From Herbaspirillum huttiense (lineage in GTDB: Bacteria; Pseudomonadota; Gammaproteobacteria; Burkholderiales; Burkholderiaceae_D), in assembly GCF_004367745.1 (NCBI RefSeq), contig NZ_CP037993.1, positions 620,001 to 684,000 of the forward strand: a stretch of 64,000 nucleotides of DNA, given 5' to 3'. The stretch's first letter is position 1, and each line of letters starts with the position of its first letter. The translations under genes were made by a program, and so were the position numbers. Under the pieces are notes generated by a model. The model was not told the origin of the DNA. It did no database searches and was given only the letters and a program-made list of their open reading frames with translations. Below are positions 7,932-18,643 of this stretch, piece by piece.

Positions 7932-8294
7932 TTACGGGAAAATCTCCGCCAGCCGCTCGCTGGGACGCACCAGCATCGTGCCTTTCGGTGCCACCACGAT
8001 CGGGCGGTTGATCAGGACGGGGTGTTCCAGCATCGCATCGATCAACTGGGCGTCGGTCACGCCGTCCGCATCCAGCCCCAGTTCCTTGAACAGCGCTTCC
8101 TTGCTGCGCACCACCTCGCGCACCGGCACGCCCATGTCCTTGAGGATGCCTTCAAGCGTGGCGCGGTCGGGCGGATTCTTCAGATATTCAATGATGGTCG
8201 GTTCGACGTCGCCGTCGCGCAGCCCTTGCAGGACATTGCGTGAGGTACCGCACTTGGGGTTGTGATAGATCGTGATGCCGGTGTTCTTGCTCAT
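7932..8294 (-). CDS. arsC: Glutaredoxin-dependent arsenate reductase (ArsC family)
   Basis: A 120-residue thioredoxin-fold protein. The catalytic Cys lies in NPKCGTSRN (Cys15), and the conserved Arg positions (RPIVVAPKG, RPSERL) are present as in E. coli R773-type ArsC. The length is normal, though slightly short compared with plasmid ArsC. The protein reduces arsenate to arsenite with glutaredoxin. There is no arsenite efflux gene or arsR beside it, so it may be a chromosomal housekeeping member (YffB/ArsC relatives share this motif). Family assignment is firm; substrate less so. Confidence 0.88.
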   Translation of the reverse strand: MSKNTGITIYHNPKCGTSRNVLQGLRDGDVEPTIIEYLKNPPDRATLEGILKDMGVPVREVVRSKEALFKELGLDADGVTDAQLIDAMLEHPVLINRPIVVAPKGTMLVRPSERLAEIFP

Positions 8295-8660
8295 ATCGTC
8301 AGGCGAGGAAGGGAATAAAAAGCCATGTTAGCGCGCATTCCTGACAGCAAAATGTAAGTTTTGTCACCCTGCTAAGGTAAAATCCGATTTTGTTGCAGCG
8401 CACCGAGTGCACTTTTTGCAGCCGGGTGTGGTCGAAAGGCCGCTTTATGGCGACGCCAGCCATCCCGGACGGACCTTCGCTGTCACTTTTGCAGGGTTTG
8501 CCCCTGGCCGGGACGGAAAAAAGGCCATTTGCTTCATGTTGTAGCGGCTTATTGCGTTCCGATGGCCGGATTGCCGGGCTTTCGGGCCTGAAAGCTGCCA
8601 TTTCCTTCATTTCGTTCATTTCCCGTCAACCCCACATCAACAGCCACCCACAGCACCCGT
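8295..8660. other. Intergenic region between arsC-like gene and uppP
   Basis: 366 bp with no gene that can be supported. A minus-strand frame of 106 codons crosses it but has low-complexity composition and no ribosome site. The left part is AT-rich and includes TAAAAT at 8378-8383, which could be a -10 element for a uppP transcript, but no matched -35 was found. Nothing else was seen. Confidence 0.4.
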
Positions 8661-9515
8661 ATGGATACTCTCCTCGCGCTCAAGGCGCTCATCATGGGCA
8701 TCGTCGAAGGCCTGACCGAATTCCTGCCCATTTCCTCCACCGGCCACCTGATCCTGGCCAACAGCCTGCTGCAATTCACCGGTCCCGATTTTTCCAAGGA
8801 GAAGGCCGACGTTTTCGAGATCGTCATCCAGGCCGGTGCCATCCTGGCGGTGTGCTGGGAGTATCGGGTCCGCATCGCCACCGTGCTGACCGGCATGTTC
8901 ACCGACCGCAAGGCCCAGCGCCTGGTGATCAACCTGATCGTGGCCTTCCTGCCGGCGGCCATTCTCGGCTTCCTGTTCAGCCGCCGCATCAAGGAAGTGC
9001 TGTTCAACCCGGTCTCGGTGGCCATCGCCTTCATCGTCGGCGGCCTCATCATCCTGTGGGTGGAACGCCGCAACAAGGACCGCATGAGCATGGCCTCGGC
9101 GCGCGTCGAAACGGTGGATGACATGACCCCGCTGGATGCCCTGAAAGTCGGCATCGCCCAGGCCTTCGCGTTGATCCCCGGCACCAGCCGCTCGGGTGCC
9201 ACCATCATCGGCGGCATGATGTTCGGCCTGTCACGCAAGGCGGCGACCGAATTCTCCTTCTTCCTGGCCATCCCGACCCTGTTCGCTGCCACCATCTATT
9301 CGCTCTACAAGGAGCGCGCCCTGCTGTCGGCCGCCGACGTGCCGCTGTTTACCGTGGGCACCGTGGCCGCCTTCGTCTCGGCCTTCCTGTGCGTGCGCTG
9401 GCTGCTGCGCTACATCAGCTCGCATGATTTCACCATCTTCGCCTGGTATCGCATCGTCTTCGGCATCATCGTCCTGGTGACCGCTTATACGGGCGCCGTC
9501 GCCTGGGTGGAGTAA
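8661..9515 (+). CDS. uppP: Undecaprenyl-diphosphatase (UppP/BacA)
   Basis: A 284-residue integral membrane phosphatase that recycles undecaprenyl diphosphate to the monophosphate carrier for peptidoglycan and surface polysaccharide synthesis. Both signature blocks are present: [18 protein letters not shown] near residue 14, and [14 protein letters not shown] near residue 172, with the catalytic Glu/Arg/Ser residues. At least seven hydrophobic segments are visible. The length matches BacA orthologues. A second UppP-like gene follows 158 bp downstream in the same direction. Overproduction of this family is linked to bacitracin resistance. Confidence 0.95.
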   Translation: MDTLLALKALIMGIVEGLTEFLPISSTGHLILANSLLQFTGPDFSKEKADVFEIVIQAGAILAVCWEYRVRIATVLTGMFTDRKAQRLVINLIVAFLPAAILGFLFSRRIKEVLFNPVSVAIAFIVGGLIILWVERRNKDRMSMASARVETVDDMTPLDALKVGIAQAFALIPGTSRSGATIIGGMMFGLSRKAATEFSFFLAIPTLFAATIYSLYKERALLSAADVPLFTVGTVAAFVSAFLCVRWLLRYISSHDFTIFAWYRIVFGIIVLVTAYTGAVAWVE

Positions 9516-9673
9516 CCCCCTCTGCCTGATGCCCGTGCATGGACTGTGCGGGCGTCAGGCGCCTGTCAGCCAGCGCCCTGGCGGGCGCGGTACACTGCAG
9601 CACCCGTGGCCGGCCTCGCTGCCGGCGGCGGTTTATAACTTCCTTTTCGCCAACTCCCTTCAGAGCACACCCC

Positions 9674-10546
9674 ATGGCCAACGTCTGCAGCGCCGGGCTT
9701 GATATCGGCTTTGCCTCCCTCAGTTACGCGCAGATCGGTTTCCTCGGCATCGTCCAGGGCATCACCGAACTGCTCCCCATTTCCTCGACCGCCCACATGC
9801 GCGTGGTGCCGGCCTTCCTCGGCTGGCATGATCCCGGCTCGGCCTTCTCCGCGGCCATGCAGCTGGCGGCCCTGGCTGCCGTCATCAGTTATTTCCGGCG
9901 CGACGTGAGCGCCGTCACCGGCGGCAGCCTGGCGGCCTGGCGCCGCCGCGATTTCAGCGATCCCATGTTCAAGCTGGCCGTGGCCATCATCCTGGCCACC
10001 ATCCCGATCGGCATTGCCGGGCTGGCCTTGTCGCATGTCCTGAACGCCTGCGGCTCGCCGCTGCGCAGCCTGACCGTGATCGGCTGGTCCTGCATCGTCA
10101 TGGCGGTGCTGCTGGCGATCTCTGAAATGGTCTGCCGCCATCGCCGCAGCGTCGACCAGATGCGCCTGCGCGATGCCTTGATCGTCGGACTGGCCCAGGT
10201 GGGTGCGCTGATCCCGGGCGTCTCGCGTTCCGGCTCCACGCTCACGGCCGCGCTGTTCCTGAACTTCCGTCGTGAAGAAGCGGCGCGCTTTTCCTTCCTG
10301 CTGGGCTTGCCTGCCATCGCCCTGGCCGGACTGAAGGAACTGGCGGTCTTGCTGCATGCGCATATCCCGCTGGAAGCCTGGGGCGTGCTGCTGTTCGGGC
10401 TGGCCGTGGCGAGCGTGTCGGCCTTCGCCGCCATCTGGGGGTTGATGAAATTCCTGGAGCGTTTCTCGACATGGCCCTTCATCGTCTATCGAGCTGCACT
10501 GGGTGTTTTCCTGCTGCTGGCGGTGTCGCGAGGCTGGCTGCAATAA
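9674..10546 (+). CDS. Second UppP-like undecaprenyl-diphosphatase paralogue
   Basis: A 290-residue multispanning membrane protein of the same family as its upstream neighbour but clearly diverged. It keeps GIVQGITELLPISSTAHM near residue 29 and LIPGVSRSGSTL near residue 180, so the catalytic blocks are intact, with Gln replacing Glu at the first position, an allowed variant. The start MANVCSAGLD was chosen because the upstream frame (to 9539) is not membrane-like. It is separated from recQ by 38 bp. It may act on the same lipid carrier under other conditions, or on another polyprenyl phosphate. Confidence 0.88.
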   Translation: MANVCSAGLDIGFASLSYAQIGFLGIVQGITELLPISSTAHMRVVPAFLGWHDPGSAFSAAMQLAALAAVISYFRRDVSAVTGGSLAAWRRRDFSDPMFKLAVAIILATIPIGIAGLALSHVLNACGSPLRSLTVIGWSCIVMAVLLAISEMVCRHRRSVDQMRLRDALIVGLAQVGALIPGVSRSGSTLTAALFLNFRREEAARFSFLLGLPAIALAGLKELAVLLHAHIPLEAWGVLLFGLAVASVSAFAAIWGLMKFLERFSTWPFIVYRAALGVFLLLAVSRGWLQ

Positions 10547-10584
10547 AATAGCGCCTTCGCTACGCAGCAGCTTCAGGTTTTTTC

Positions 10585-12438
<1,854 letters not shown>

Positions 12439-12673
12439 CGGGCCGATGACGGAAACTCATCGATTCTCTTCAAATCTCTTCACTTCCTGCGCCATCCGCA
12501 CCAGCGCTGTGCAGCGCCGGGCGGGCATTTGCGGCCGACGTTGCCGCTGTAATACAACTTTCCTTCATACGGCACTTTTACCGGCCTCTTCCCTGATTTG
12601 CGGCCTTTGCTTGGCGATATGATCGAACACGGGAAATCGCGTTCAACACCAACGAAGGTGAGCCGGGGGCTAC

Positions 12674-14266
12674 ATGAAACTCAATGATCTGAAGATAGGC
12701 GTGCGCCTGGGCATGCTGTCGGCACTGTTGCTGGCAGCCATCGCTTTCATCGGCATACGGGGTGTGATGGTGGTCGGGGAAATCTACGGCCAGGGGGCGC
12801 AGGGCATGGAGACGGGAGCCCTCATCGAGCAATCGGTCGATGCCGCCCGCAGTGCGCAGGTGCAATTCAAGATCCAGGTGCAGGAGTGGAAGAACACCTT
12901 GCTGCGCGGCAAGGATCCCGCTGCCTTCAACAAATACCGCCAGGCCTTCATCGATGAAAGCGCCGCCACCCAGAAGCAGCTCAAGACCCTGGAAGCGCTG
13001 ATGCCGCGTATCGGCATGGATGCCGAGCCTGCGCGCAAGGCGCAGCAGGCCCATGCCGAGCTGCTCAATCGTTATCTGGAAGCGCTCAAGCTCTACGCCT
13101 CCGACGATCCTGCCTCGGTGGCGCGGGTGGATGAACAGGTCAAGGGTGTGGATCGCGTGCCGACCAAGATGATCGATGACATCGTCGTCGCCGTGCTGGA
13201 CCACAGCCGCAAGACGCGTGACGCCATCAATGCCGACAGCCTCTTCGACTACCAGCAGGCGCGCTTGCTGCTGCTGGTCTCGATCGGCCTGTCGCTGCTG
13301 GTGGGCCTGGCTATCACCTGGACGCTGGTGCGCAGCATCGTGCGCCCGCTGGGCGAAGCGGTGCAGATTGCGCAGACGGTAGCGGCGGGCGATCTGCGCT
13401 CACAGGTCGTCATTCACGGCAAGGATGAGACGGCGCAACTGCTGCGCTCGTTGAAAGAGATGAACGACAACCTGGCCGGCATCGTTTCTGAAGTGCGCAG
13501 CGGCATCGTTTCTGAAGTGCGCAGCGGCACCGGTGCGATTACCGTGGCGGCGACCGAGATTGCCAGCGGCAACAAGGACTTGTCGGAGCGCACCGAAGAG
13601 CAGGCCGGTTCGCTCGAAGAGACTGCCGCCTCGATGGAAGAGATCACCTCCACCGTGCAGAAGAACGCCGAGAACACGCACCAGGCGCATCAACTGGCCG
13701 ATGAGGCATCGGGCGTGGCGCGCAAGGGCGGCGACATGGTCGGTGCGGTGGTGCAAACCATGCAGGCCATCGAGGAGAGTTCGCATCGCATCGTCGAGAT
13801 CATCAGCGTCATCGACGGCATTGCCTTCCAGACCAACATCCTTGCGCTCAATGCCGCCGTGGAAGCCGCGCGCGCCGGCGAGCAGGGGCGCGGGTTTGCG
13901 GTGGTGGCTTCGGAGGTGCGCAGCCTGGCCCAGCGCAGCGCCACGGCCGCGCGCGAGATCAAGGAGCTGATCGACGATTCGGTCGGCAAGATCAATGCCG
14001 GCTCGGCCCTGGTCAGCGGTGCAGGCGGCACCATGGAAGACATCATCACGGCCATCCAGAAAGTGGCGGCGATCATGGATGACATCAACGTCGCCAACCG
14101 CGAGCAGAGCGCGGGCATCGATGAAGTCAACAAGGCGGTGGTGCAGATGGACAGCGTGACGCAGCAGAATGCGGCACTGGTGGAAGAAGCTGCTGCGGCG
14201 GCGGAGAGCCTGCAGTTCCAGGCGGAATCGCTGTCACGCGCGGTGGCGGTCTTCAAGCTTCAGTGA
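12674..14266 (+). CDS. Methyl-accepting chemotaxis protein with 24-bp tandem duplication
   Basis: A 530-residue chemoreceptor. TM1 is about residues 11-31, the four-helix periplasmic sensor about 35-190, TM2 about 196-215, then HAMP and the cytoplasmic signalling domain with the conserved hairpin tip ([30 protein letters not shown]). Between HAMP and the methylation helices, residues 269-276 (GIVSEVRS) are repeated exactly as 277-284 because of a perfect 24-bp tandem duplication. Eight residues do not fit the heptad repeat of this coiled coil, so signalling could be altered. The sensor domain gives no clear ligand. There is no che gene nearby. A weak ribosome site (GAAGGTGAGC) precedes the start. 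Confidence 0.93.
   Translation: MKLNDLKIGVRLGMLSALLLAAIAFIGIRGVMVVGEIYGQGAQGMETGALIEQSVDAARSAQVQFKIQVQEWKNTLLRGKDPAAFNKYRQAFIDESAATQKQLKTLEALMPRIGMDAEPARKAQQAHAELLNRYLEALKLYASDDPASVARVDEQVKGVDRVPTKMIDDIVVAVLDHSRKTRDAINADSLFDYQQARLLLLVSIGLSLLVGLAITWTLVRSIVRPLGEAVQIAQTVAAGDLRSQVVIHGKDETAQLLRSLKEMNDNLAGIVSEVRSGIVSEVRSGTGAITVAATEIASGNKDLSERTEEQAGSLEETAASMEEITSTVQKNAENTHQAHQLADEASGVARKGGDMVGAVVQTMQAIEESSHRIVEIISVIDGIAFQTNILALNAAVEAARAGEQGRGFAVVASEVRSLAQRSATAAREIKELIDDSVGKINAGSALVSGAGGTMEDIITAIQKVAAIMDDINVANREQSAGIDEVNKAVVQMDSVTQQNAALVEEAAAAAESLQFQAESLSRAVAVFKLQ
13478..13525 (+). repeat. Perfect 2 x 24-bp tandem repeat inside a chemoreceptor gene
   Basis: Two identical 24-bp units (13478-13501 and 13502-13525) encode GIVSEVRS twice. 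Related receptors, including the one at 58415, have a single equivalent segment here. The perfect identity suggests a recent slippage event or a copy-number difference that could vary between strains. Confidence 0.92.
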
Positions 14267-14286
14267 GGCCGTCGCAGAAATGACAA

Positions 14287-14308
14287 TGGCATGCCTTGGG
14301 GCATGCCA
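14287..14308 (+). terminator. Hairpin downstream of the chemoreceptor gene
   Basis: Arms TGGCATGCC and GGCATGCCA with loop TTGG, 20 bp after the stop codon. There is no T-tract directly after it, so it may serve as an RNA 3' stabiliser rather than an intrinsic terminator. A second hairpin with a following TTTT (GCGCGC arms, about 14397-14421) overlaps the end of trmB and could terminate the transcript. Confidence 0.45.
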
Positions 14309-14406
14309 TCGGAGCGATCTTTAAGTGATCACCGCGGGTGATCGCTTTCATTCATCACCTGTCGCATGCACGATTGCGCGTTGAATCATGCATGCAGCGC
14401 GCGTAT

Positions 14407-15126
14407 TCAGGCGCGCTTTTCAAACACCAGATCCCACACGCCGTGACCGAGGCGCAGGCCACGGTTTTCGAACTTGGTGGTATCGCGGTATTCGGGGCGC
14501 GGCACGTAGCCGGAGGGATCGGTGGCGGTGTTCTTCAGGGTGGGTTCAGCCGACAGCACTTCCAGCATCTGGATGGCGTATTCCTCCCAGTCGGTGGCGC
14601 AGTGGAGATAGCCGCCGGGGGCCAGGCGCGAGCTGATCAGTTGCACCAGGGGCGACTGGATCAGGCGGCGCTTGTTGTGGCGCGCCTTGTGCCAGGGATC
14701 GGGGAAGAACACGTGCACGCCGGCGAGCGACTCGGGGGCGATCATGTTGGTGAGTACTTCGACGGCATCGTGCTGGATGATGCGCACGTTGTCCAGGTTG
14801 CCTTCGCCGATCAGCTTGAGGTAGCTGCCGACGCCGGGGGTATGGACTTCGACGCCGATGAAGTTTTTCTCGGGCAAGAGGGCCGAGATCTTGGCGCTGG
14901 TTTCGCCCATGCCGAAGCCGATTTCGAGGATGGTCGGAGCCTGGCGACCGAAGGTGACAGCCAGGTCCAGCGGGGCCTTGTCGTAGGGGACCAGGAAGCG
15001 CGGACCCAGTTCTTCCAGCGCGCGTCCTTGCGCGACCGACACGCGCCCGGCGCGGGTGACGAAACTGCGGATGCGGCGCTCGCTGGGATCATAGAACAGC
15101 GGCTTGCCGGATTTGTTTTCAGACAT
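14407..15126 (-). CDS. trmB: tRNA (guanine-N7-)-methyltransferase TrmB
   Basis: A 239-residue SAM-dependent enzyme that makes m7G46 in tRNA variable loops. The SAM site is [15 protein letters not shown] (about residues 67-81), and the family signature [15 protein letters not shown] is near residue 160, followed by TDWEEYA. The start [12 protein letters not shown] was chosen over the longer frame to 15168, which shows no homology-like sequence. The gene ends convergently with the chemoreceptor gene. It lies about 80 bp downstream of a tRNA-Gly gene on the same strand, which may be coincidental. Confidence 0.95.
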   Translation of the reverse strand: MSENKSGKPLFYDPSERRIRSFVTRAGRVSVAQGRALEELGPRFLVPYDKAPLDLAVTFGRQAPTILEIGFGMGETSAKISALLPEKNFIGVEVHTPGVGSYLKLIGEGNLDNVRIIQHDAVEVLTNMIAPESLAGVHVFFPDPWHKARHNKRRLIQSPLVQLISSRLAPGGYLHCATDWEEYAIQMLEVLSAEPTLKNTATDPSGYVPRPEYRDTTKFENRGLRLGHGVWDLVFEKRA

Positions 15127-15207
15127 GGATGACTCGAAGCAATTGAGGCGCGGCCCGCAAAGTCGCACCGGTCAGGGACGGGCGAACAGGGCCGCAGGGA
15201 AGCGATC

Positions 15208-15281
15208 TGGAGCGGGTGAAGGGGATCGAACCCTCGTCTTAAGCTTGGGAAGCTTCTGCTCTACCATTGAGCTACACCCGC
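15208..15281 (-). tRNA. glyU: tRNA-Gly (anticodon CCC)
   Basis: The minus strand folds into a 74-nt tRNA with encoded CCA. The acceptor stem is GCGGGTG/CACCCGC, the D-arm is GCTCAATGGTAGAGC, the anticodon loop is TTCCCAA (CCC, positions 34-36) and the T-arm is CGAGGGTTCGATCCCCTTC-like. It is very similar to E. coli glyU. One mismatch is apparent at the top of the anticodon stem. The sequence after CCA is single copy, and no integrase is adjacent, so this tRNA does not look like an island attachment site. Confidence 0.95.
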
Positions 15282-15394
15282 GAGACCGAGTATTTTACGC
15301 GGGATTGTCCTGCTCCGGCAAACCGGGCCTTTGGGACAGGAGCAGCCGGGATGGGCGATGGATGTTGTCAGCGCGTTGCCACATCCCGGAAAAT

Positions 15395-15574
15395 TCAGTC
15401 TCCGGCTTGCTTATTCTGCTCCTTGGCCTCCCGCGCCTTCCTCTCCTTGGCATATTTCTCGGACATCTTGCGCCATTGATTCAGTTGCCGAAAATAAGTC
15501 CGTTTGACGCTGACCTCCGATAGCGGCTGTATGCCACGAATCGGACTGACGGGAGGGACGCGACGTTCACTCAT
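15395..15574 (-). CDS. Small basic protein of unknown function
   Basis: A 59-residue protein beginning MSERRVPPVSPIRGIQ. The start has AGGAG about ten bases upstream, a strong ribosome site, and the longer frame to 15652 does not. It is rich in Lys, Arg and Glu, especially the helical C-terminus (RKMSEKYAKERKAREAKEQNK). It is cytoplasmic with no Cys or membrane segment. It lies on the edge of the accessory region next to a pseudogene fragment. It was not recognised as a named family. Confidence 0.5.
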   Translation of the reverse strand: MSERRVPPVSPIRGIQPLSEVSVKRTYFRQLNQWRKMSEKYAKERKAREAKEQNKQAGD

Positions 15575-15667
15575 GATGCCTGGCTCCTGCTGGGGGATGT
15601 TTGTTCGCGGTATCTTACTCCCGGGATGGTCCGGTGTCCTTCGCAAGAACAAATGCGTCAGTCCCCC

Positions 15668-15801
15668 TCAGGCAACAACCCATGCTCCACCATCGCATTG
15701 CGCGCTGCTCCTCCCCAAACATCGTCAGAAACGCCCACTCTGTCGCACCGGGCGCAGCCCTGGTGCCGACCGAGCAGAAATGCGCGGCGTAATCCTGAAT
15801 G
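15668..15801 (-). pseudogene. Remnant of the 3' end of a molybdate-binding-like protein gene
   Basis: Read on the minus strand this segment gives IQDYAAHFC...AFLTMFGEE with a late frame change. That matches the last ~45 residues of the intact binding protein at 19701-20480 (IQNYTVYVG...AFLTMFGEE). The match includes a 17-bp identity (TCAGGCAACAACCCATG at 15668-15684 and 19711-19727). No upstream coding part remains. The two related 3' ends lie in the same orientation on either side of the accessory island at about 15.8-19.7 kb. The remainder of 15575-15949 holds nothing else recognisable. Confidence 0.65.
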
Positions 15802-15949
15802 GCCTACTGACGAAGATTCAGGACGACCAGAATGTCAAAGCGATTCTTCGACATCGGGTTTTTCAAGAGCAACTTCAGCAGAAGAGGGCTGATGCAGAAA
15901 CGGCGTAGCGGCTAAGTCGTGAAGTTGGAAATTCTCACCTCTATTCGAC

Positions 15950-16465
15950 TTAACCATCAAAGAGCTGATTCAATATGTCGGCGCAGAGAGCCAGATGACT
16001 CGTGCAATTAGGCGAGACCACATGAACACCGTGAGCAAACCGGTTTCTGAGTGGTGGAATTGTTTTTACCAGTCGTGCTGATAGGTCATCTTCCTCCCTG
16101 AAGCTTGGACTGTACCTGAAGCGGCGCGAGCACAACCAGCCTTTATCGATTGCTAGCGAAAGCAAATTCTTCAACATCAATCGGCGTCCGGATCCTTCCC
16201 GTAGACGTAATCCAAACTCAATCAGCACAAAGCACTTGGCTTGCACCTCAGGCGCAAGCGAGTAGCAATAATACGAATACAGCGCCATATTCCGCACGAC
16301 GTTGTACTGACTTTTGATCTCATCGGGAACCTGCTCGTTTAATTCAAACGAGGAGACCACAGTATGTAGCTTCTCCAGATCAATAATATTTCCCGTTAGC
16401 TGAGCAAGTAAGGTGTGTCTTTCGTCGATCACGGTCAGGTCATTCAATGATTTCAGTTTTTCCAT
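15950..16465 (-). CDS. HEPN-like protein of unknown function
   Basis: A 171-residue helical protein (the frame could begin 16 residues earlier at 16513; neither start has a good ribosome site). Near the C-terminus it contains LRNRFAHG, which fits the RNxxxH signature of HEPN domains, many of which are RNases in toxin, abortive-infection or defence modules. The rest is mainly helical (DLEKLHTVVSSFELNEQVPDE, LRLREGSGRRLMLKNLLSLA). It is AT-rich relative to the chromosome. No nucleotidyltransferase antitoxin partner is beside it. HEPN membership is inferred from one motif and the helical character; the function is unknown. Confidence 0.6.
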   Translation of the reverse strand: MEKLKSLNDLTVIDERHTLLAQLTGNIIDLEKLHTVVSSFELNEQVPDEIKSQYNVVRNMALYSYYCYSLAPEVQAKCFVLIEFGLRLREGSGRRLMLKNLLSLAIDKGWLCSRRFRYSPSFREEDDLSARLVKTIPPLRNRFAHGVHVVSPNCTSHLALCADILNQLFDG

Positions 16466-16543
16466 GAAAGACCAATCTGGGTTTTGGAAAAAGTGCCGCG
16501 CATGTGGAAACATGTTTGTGAAACAAGAACGTGCTTCTTCCGA

Positions 16544-16867
16544 TCATCTCTGTCTGTAACTTCTACTTCCAGAGTCATCCAGGCAGTACTGCCCTCCTCG
16601 CGGACCAGTGCAGTACTGGTGGCTGCGACAAGAGCACGAATTCGTTCCCTGTATAGCAGGTTGAAAGCCCTGCGCTTGATCGAAAGAACATACTTTCTTT
16701 GATTTACTAATGGAGCCGTCAACGCAGATAAAGTCAGGTCCAGCACAATGTGAGACCCCGCCCTTTTTCCCCGAACAAGGGTAGTTCACGGCTAATGCGT
16801 CCAGTGACACGAAGAGTAAGATTGCTGCCAAAAATTGAAAATGTTGCATGAATTTCCGATCAGCCAT
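16544..16867 (-). CDS. Small secreted Cys-rich protein
   Basis: A 107-residue protein with an N-terminal signal peptide (basic MADRKF, hydrophobic LAAILLFVSLDALA, cleavage likely after ALA). The mature part has two Cys-containing blocks: YPCSGKKGGVSHCAGPDFICVDGS, and a C-terminal CSCRSHQYCTGPRGGQYC. The latter contains the short basic PRGG motif seen in many small bacterial and viral proteins. It lies 78 bp upstream of the HEPN-like gene in the same direction. An overlapping frame (16453-16746) is rejected. It is probably a periplasmic or secreted disulfide-bonded protein of unknown role. Confidence 0.6.
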   Translation of the reverse strand: MADRKFMQHFQFLAAILLFVSLDALAVNYPCSGKKGGVSHCAGPDFICVDGSISKSKKVCSFDQAQGFQPAIQGTNSCSCRSHQYCTGPRGGQYCLDDSGSRSYRQR

Positions 16868-16936
16868 CTTGTTTGGCGATCGCAGCTGACGCATCTGCAC
16901 TAGGCGAATGCGTCCGAAAGGTTGCCGTGATTGTCT

Positions 16937-17653
16937 CTACGCGTCTTTGCTGTCGACATATGAGATGGCGACAGCTTTCAACTGATCTGCATATTTGTAG
17001 ATGTCAGCAATATCGGACAACGAGACTTTCTCTTCTTCTTTGCCATTGAATAGGCCAAGAACCAATCTAGATGTGTTATTGAATCGCAGGCGGCAAAGCG
17101 GCTTTCGGTTATTGTCATCGAACAAGATCGCACAATAAGATTGAGCATCACGCATCACAACTTTTCGTGGGTCTATTACTTCACGAAGAATGGCGCGTAC
17201 GATATGGAAGCCCTCGATTTCTTCCTCTGTCGTTACGATATCTGATGTCTCGGCGTCCGGTGCCAGCGCTGAAATGAGCGGTTCATCGTTTCTCAAAGAT
17301 GCATCCGGGGCCATCGCAACTTTTAATCTCTCATTGATTCGGTCACTGATCAGTTGCTGAAACGCCCTTCGTGTGATGTGCGCAAACTGCTCCTTGATGG
17401 CTGGTGTGAAGCGCTTCCCTGCCAAAAGATCTCCTGAGACCAGTCGTACGAAGTCTTCTGATGGGTTGTTTAGCCAATCGGCTAAAACATTTTGTATCGA
17501 ACGTGTGTACTTCAATTCATTGGCGGTGGTCAGAATCTGGTCTACATCGAAAGCAGATTTCGTAAATTTCTTCAGTTCCTCAACGTCCTGATCTTTGAAA
17601 TCGAGAATGTTGAACTTGTGATATTGCATGAGATTCTGACCCGGTCTTTGCAC
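16937..17653 (-). pseudogene. C-terminal part of a type I HsdR-N-like restriction endonuclease, truncated by an IS
   Basis: About 230 residues beginning close to KFNILDFKDQDVEELKKFTK. This is the C-terminal module of predicted restriction endonucleases with an HSDR_N_2 nuclease domain (ELKYTRSIQNVLADWL, ITRRAFQQLISDRINERLK, VTTEEEIEGFHIVRAILREV, CRLRFNNTSR). The N-terminal nuclease half is absent: the frame crosses into the end of the IS21-family element at about 17617, which supplies the apparent Met (MQYHKF). Without the catalytic domain it should be non-functional as a nuclease. The usual family length is about 350 residues. Confidence 0.78.
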
Positions 17654-17679
17654 TTAATATTGACCCGTCTCAACTGCAG

Positions 17680-18295
17680 CTAGTTTGAAGATCCTTTGCC
17701 AGTGTTCCTCCCTTTCTCTCGCGTGGAACTGTTTTTGAAACGATAGCTGTCGTTCCCCGTTTCCACAATGTGGCAGTGGTGCGTAAGCCGATCGAGAAGA
17801 GCTGTCGTCATCTTCGGGTCTCCAAAGACAGCGCCCCATTCGCCGAAGCCGAGGTTCGTCGTAATAATCAAGCTTGTTCGCTCATACAGCTTGCTGATGA
17901 GATGGAAAAGCAGAGCCCCTCCGCTCTGACTAAATGGAAGGTATCCAAGCTCATCAAGAATAACCAGATCGGTGTGCGTCAGCCTGACCGCCAAATGGCC
18001 AGCCTTCCCTTGAAGTTTCTCCTGCTCCAGCTGGTTGACAAGCTCGATTGTGGAAAAGTATCGGACGCGGGCATCGTGATGTTCGATTGCCTGAATTCCA
18101 ACTGCACTGGCCAGATGGGTTTTCCCAGTTCCAGGGCCACCAACAAAGACGATGTTTTGGCCGGTTTCAAGGAAGGAGCAAGTATGCAAACTTCTGACCA
18201 ATGCCTCGTTCACATCGCTGACACTGAAGTCAAAGCCATTAAGATCACGGTAAGCTGGAAATTTCGCCACCTTCTGTTGATTTGCTCGCCGATTT
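17680..18295 (-). pseudogene. istB: istB remnant (IS21 ATP-binding helper), N-terminally truncated
   Basis: The frame encodes about 200 residues of IstB, the AAA+ helper of IS21 transposition. Walker A is [14 protein letters not shown], Walker B is [14 protein letters not shown], and the family block [16 protein letters not shown] follows. Around 50-60 N-terminal residues are missing. The coding sequence starts abruptly at the deletion joint with istA near 18296, and only a GTG at 18270 could initiate. The ATPase core is intact, but the element has no transposase. Confidence 0.85.
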
Positions 18296-18643
18296 GACCC
18301 TCTCTAACTGACCCGCCTTCCAGTGCCTGCTAAAGGCCGCCACACGGTCATACGACCCCTCATAACCAAGCTCCCTTAACTCCAGGAACATCTGTTTCAG
18401 GGTCCGTCTTTGCTTACGGGATTTGACCAACTCTGAGCTCAGCCACGCGGAAAGCCTGGGGGCATATGCATCCAAAGAGCTCGGTGAATGCCTGCTGGCA
18501 TAGGAAGGTTCGATCGCCTCTGATCGAATGTAGCGACGAACCGTGTTTCGGGAAATGTCCAACCTGCGGGCGATTTCCCGGATCGAGACGCGATCTCTGA
18601 TGTACCAGCGTCGAATGATTCCAAGTAGGGCCACGTCTATCAC
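18296..18643 (-). pseudogene. istA: istA remnant (IS21 transposase N-terminus)
   Basis: Only the N-terminal ~116 residues remain: a helix-turn-helix (RDRVSIREIARRLDISRNTVRRYIRSE) and the start of the linker (RTLKQMFLELRELGYEGSYDRV). The frame then reads out of phase into istB. The DDE catalytic domain is gone, so the element is not autonomous. Confidence 0.85.

Noticed and set aside
15208..15281. tRNA-Gly as an integration site of the accessory island
   Set aside because: No partial tRNA duplicate and no integrase is present; the island begins more than 400 bp away and is bracketed by a different repeat.
16453..16746. Minus-strand frame overlapping the small secreted Cys protein
   Set aside because: The overlapping frame 16544-16867 has a signal peptide and conserved Cys blocks, while this one has neither.
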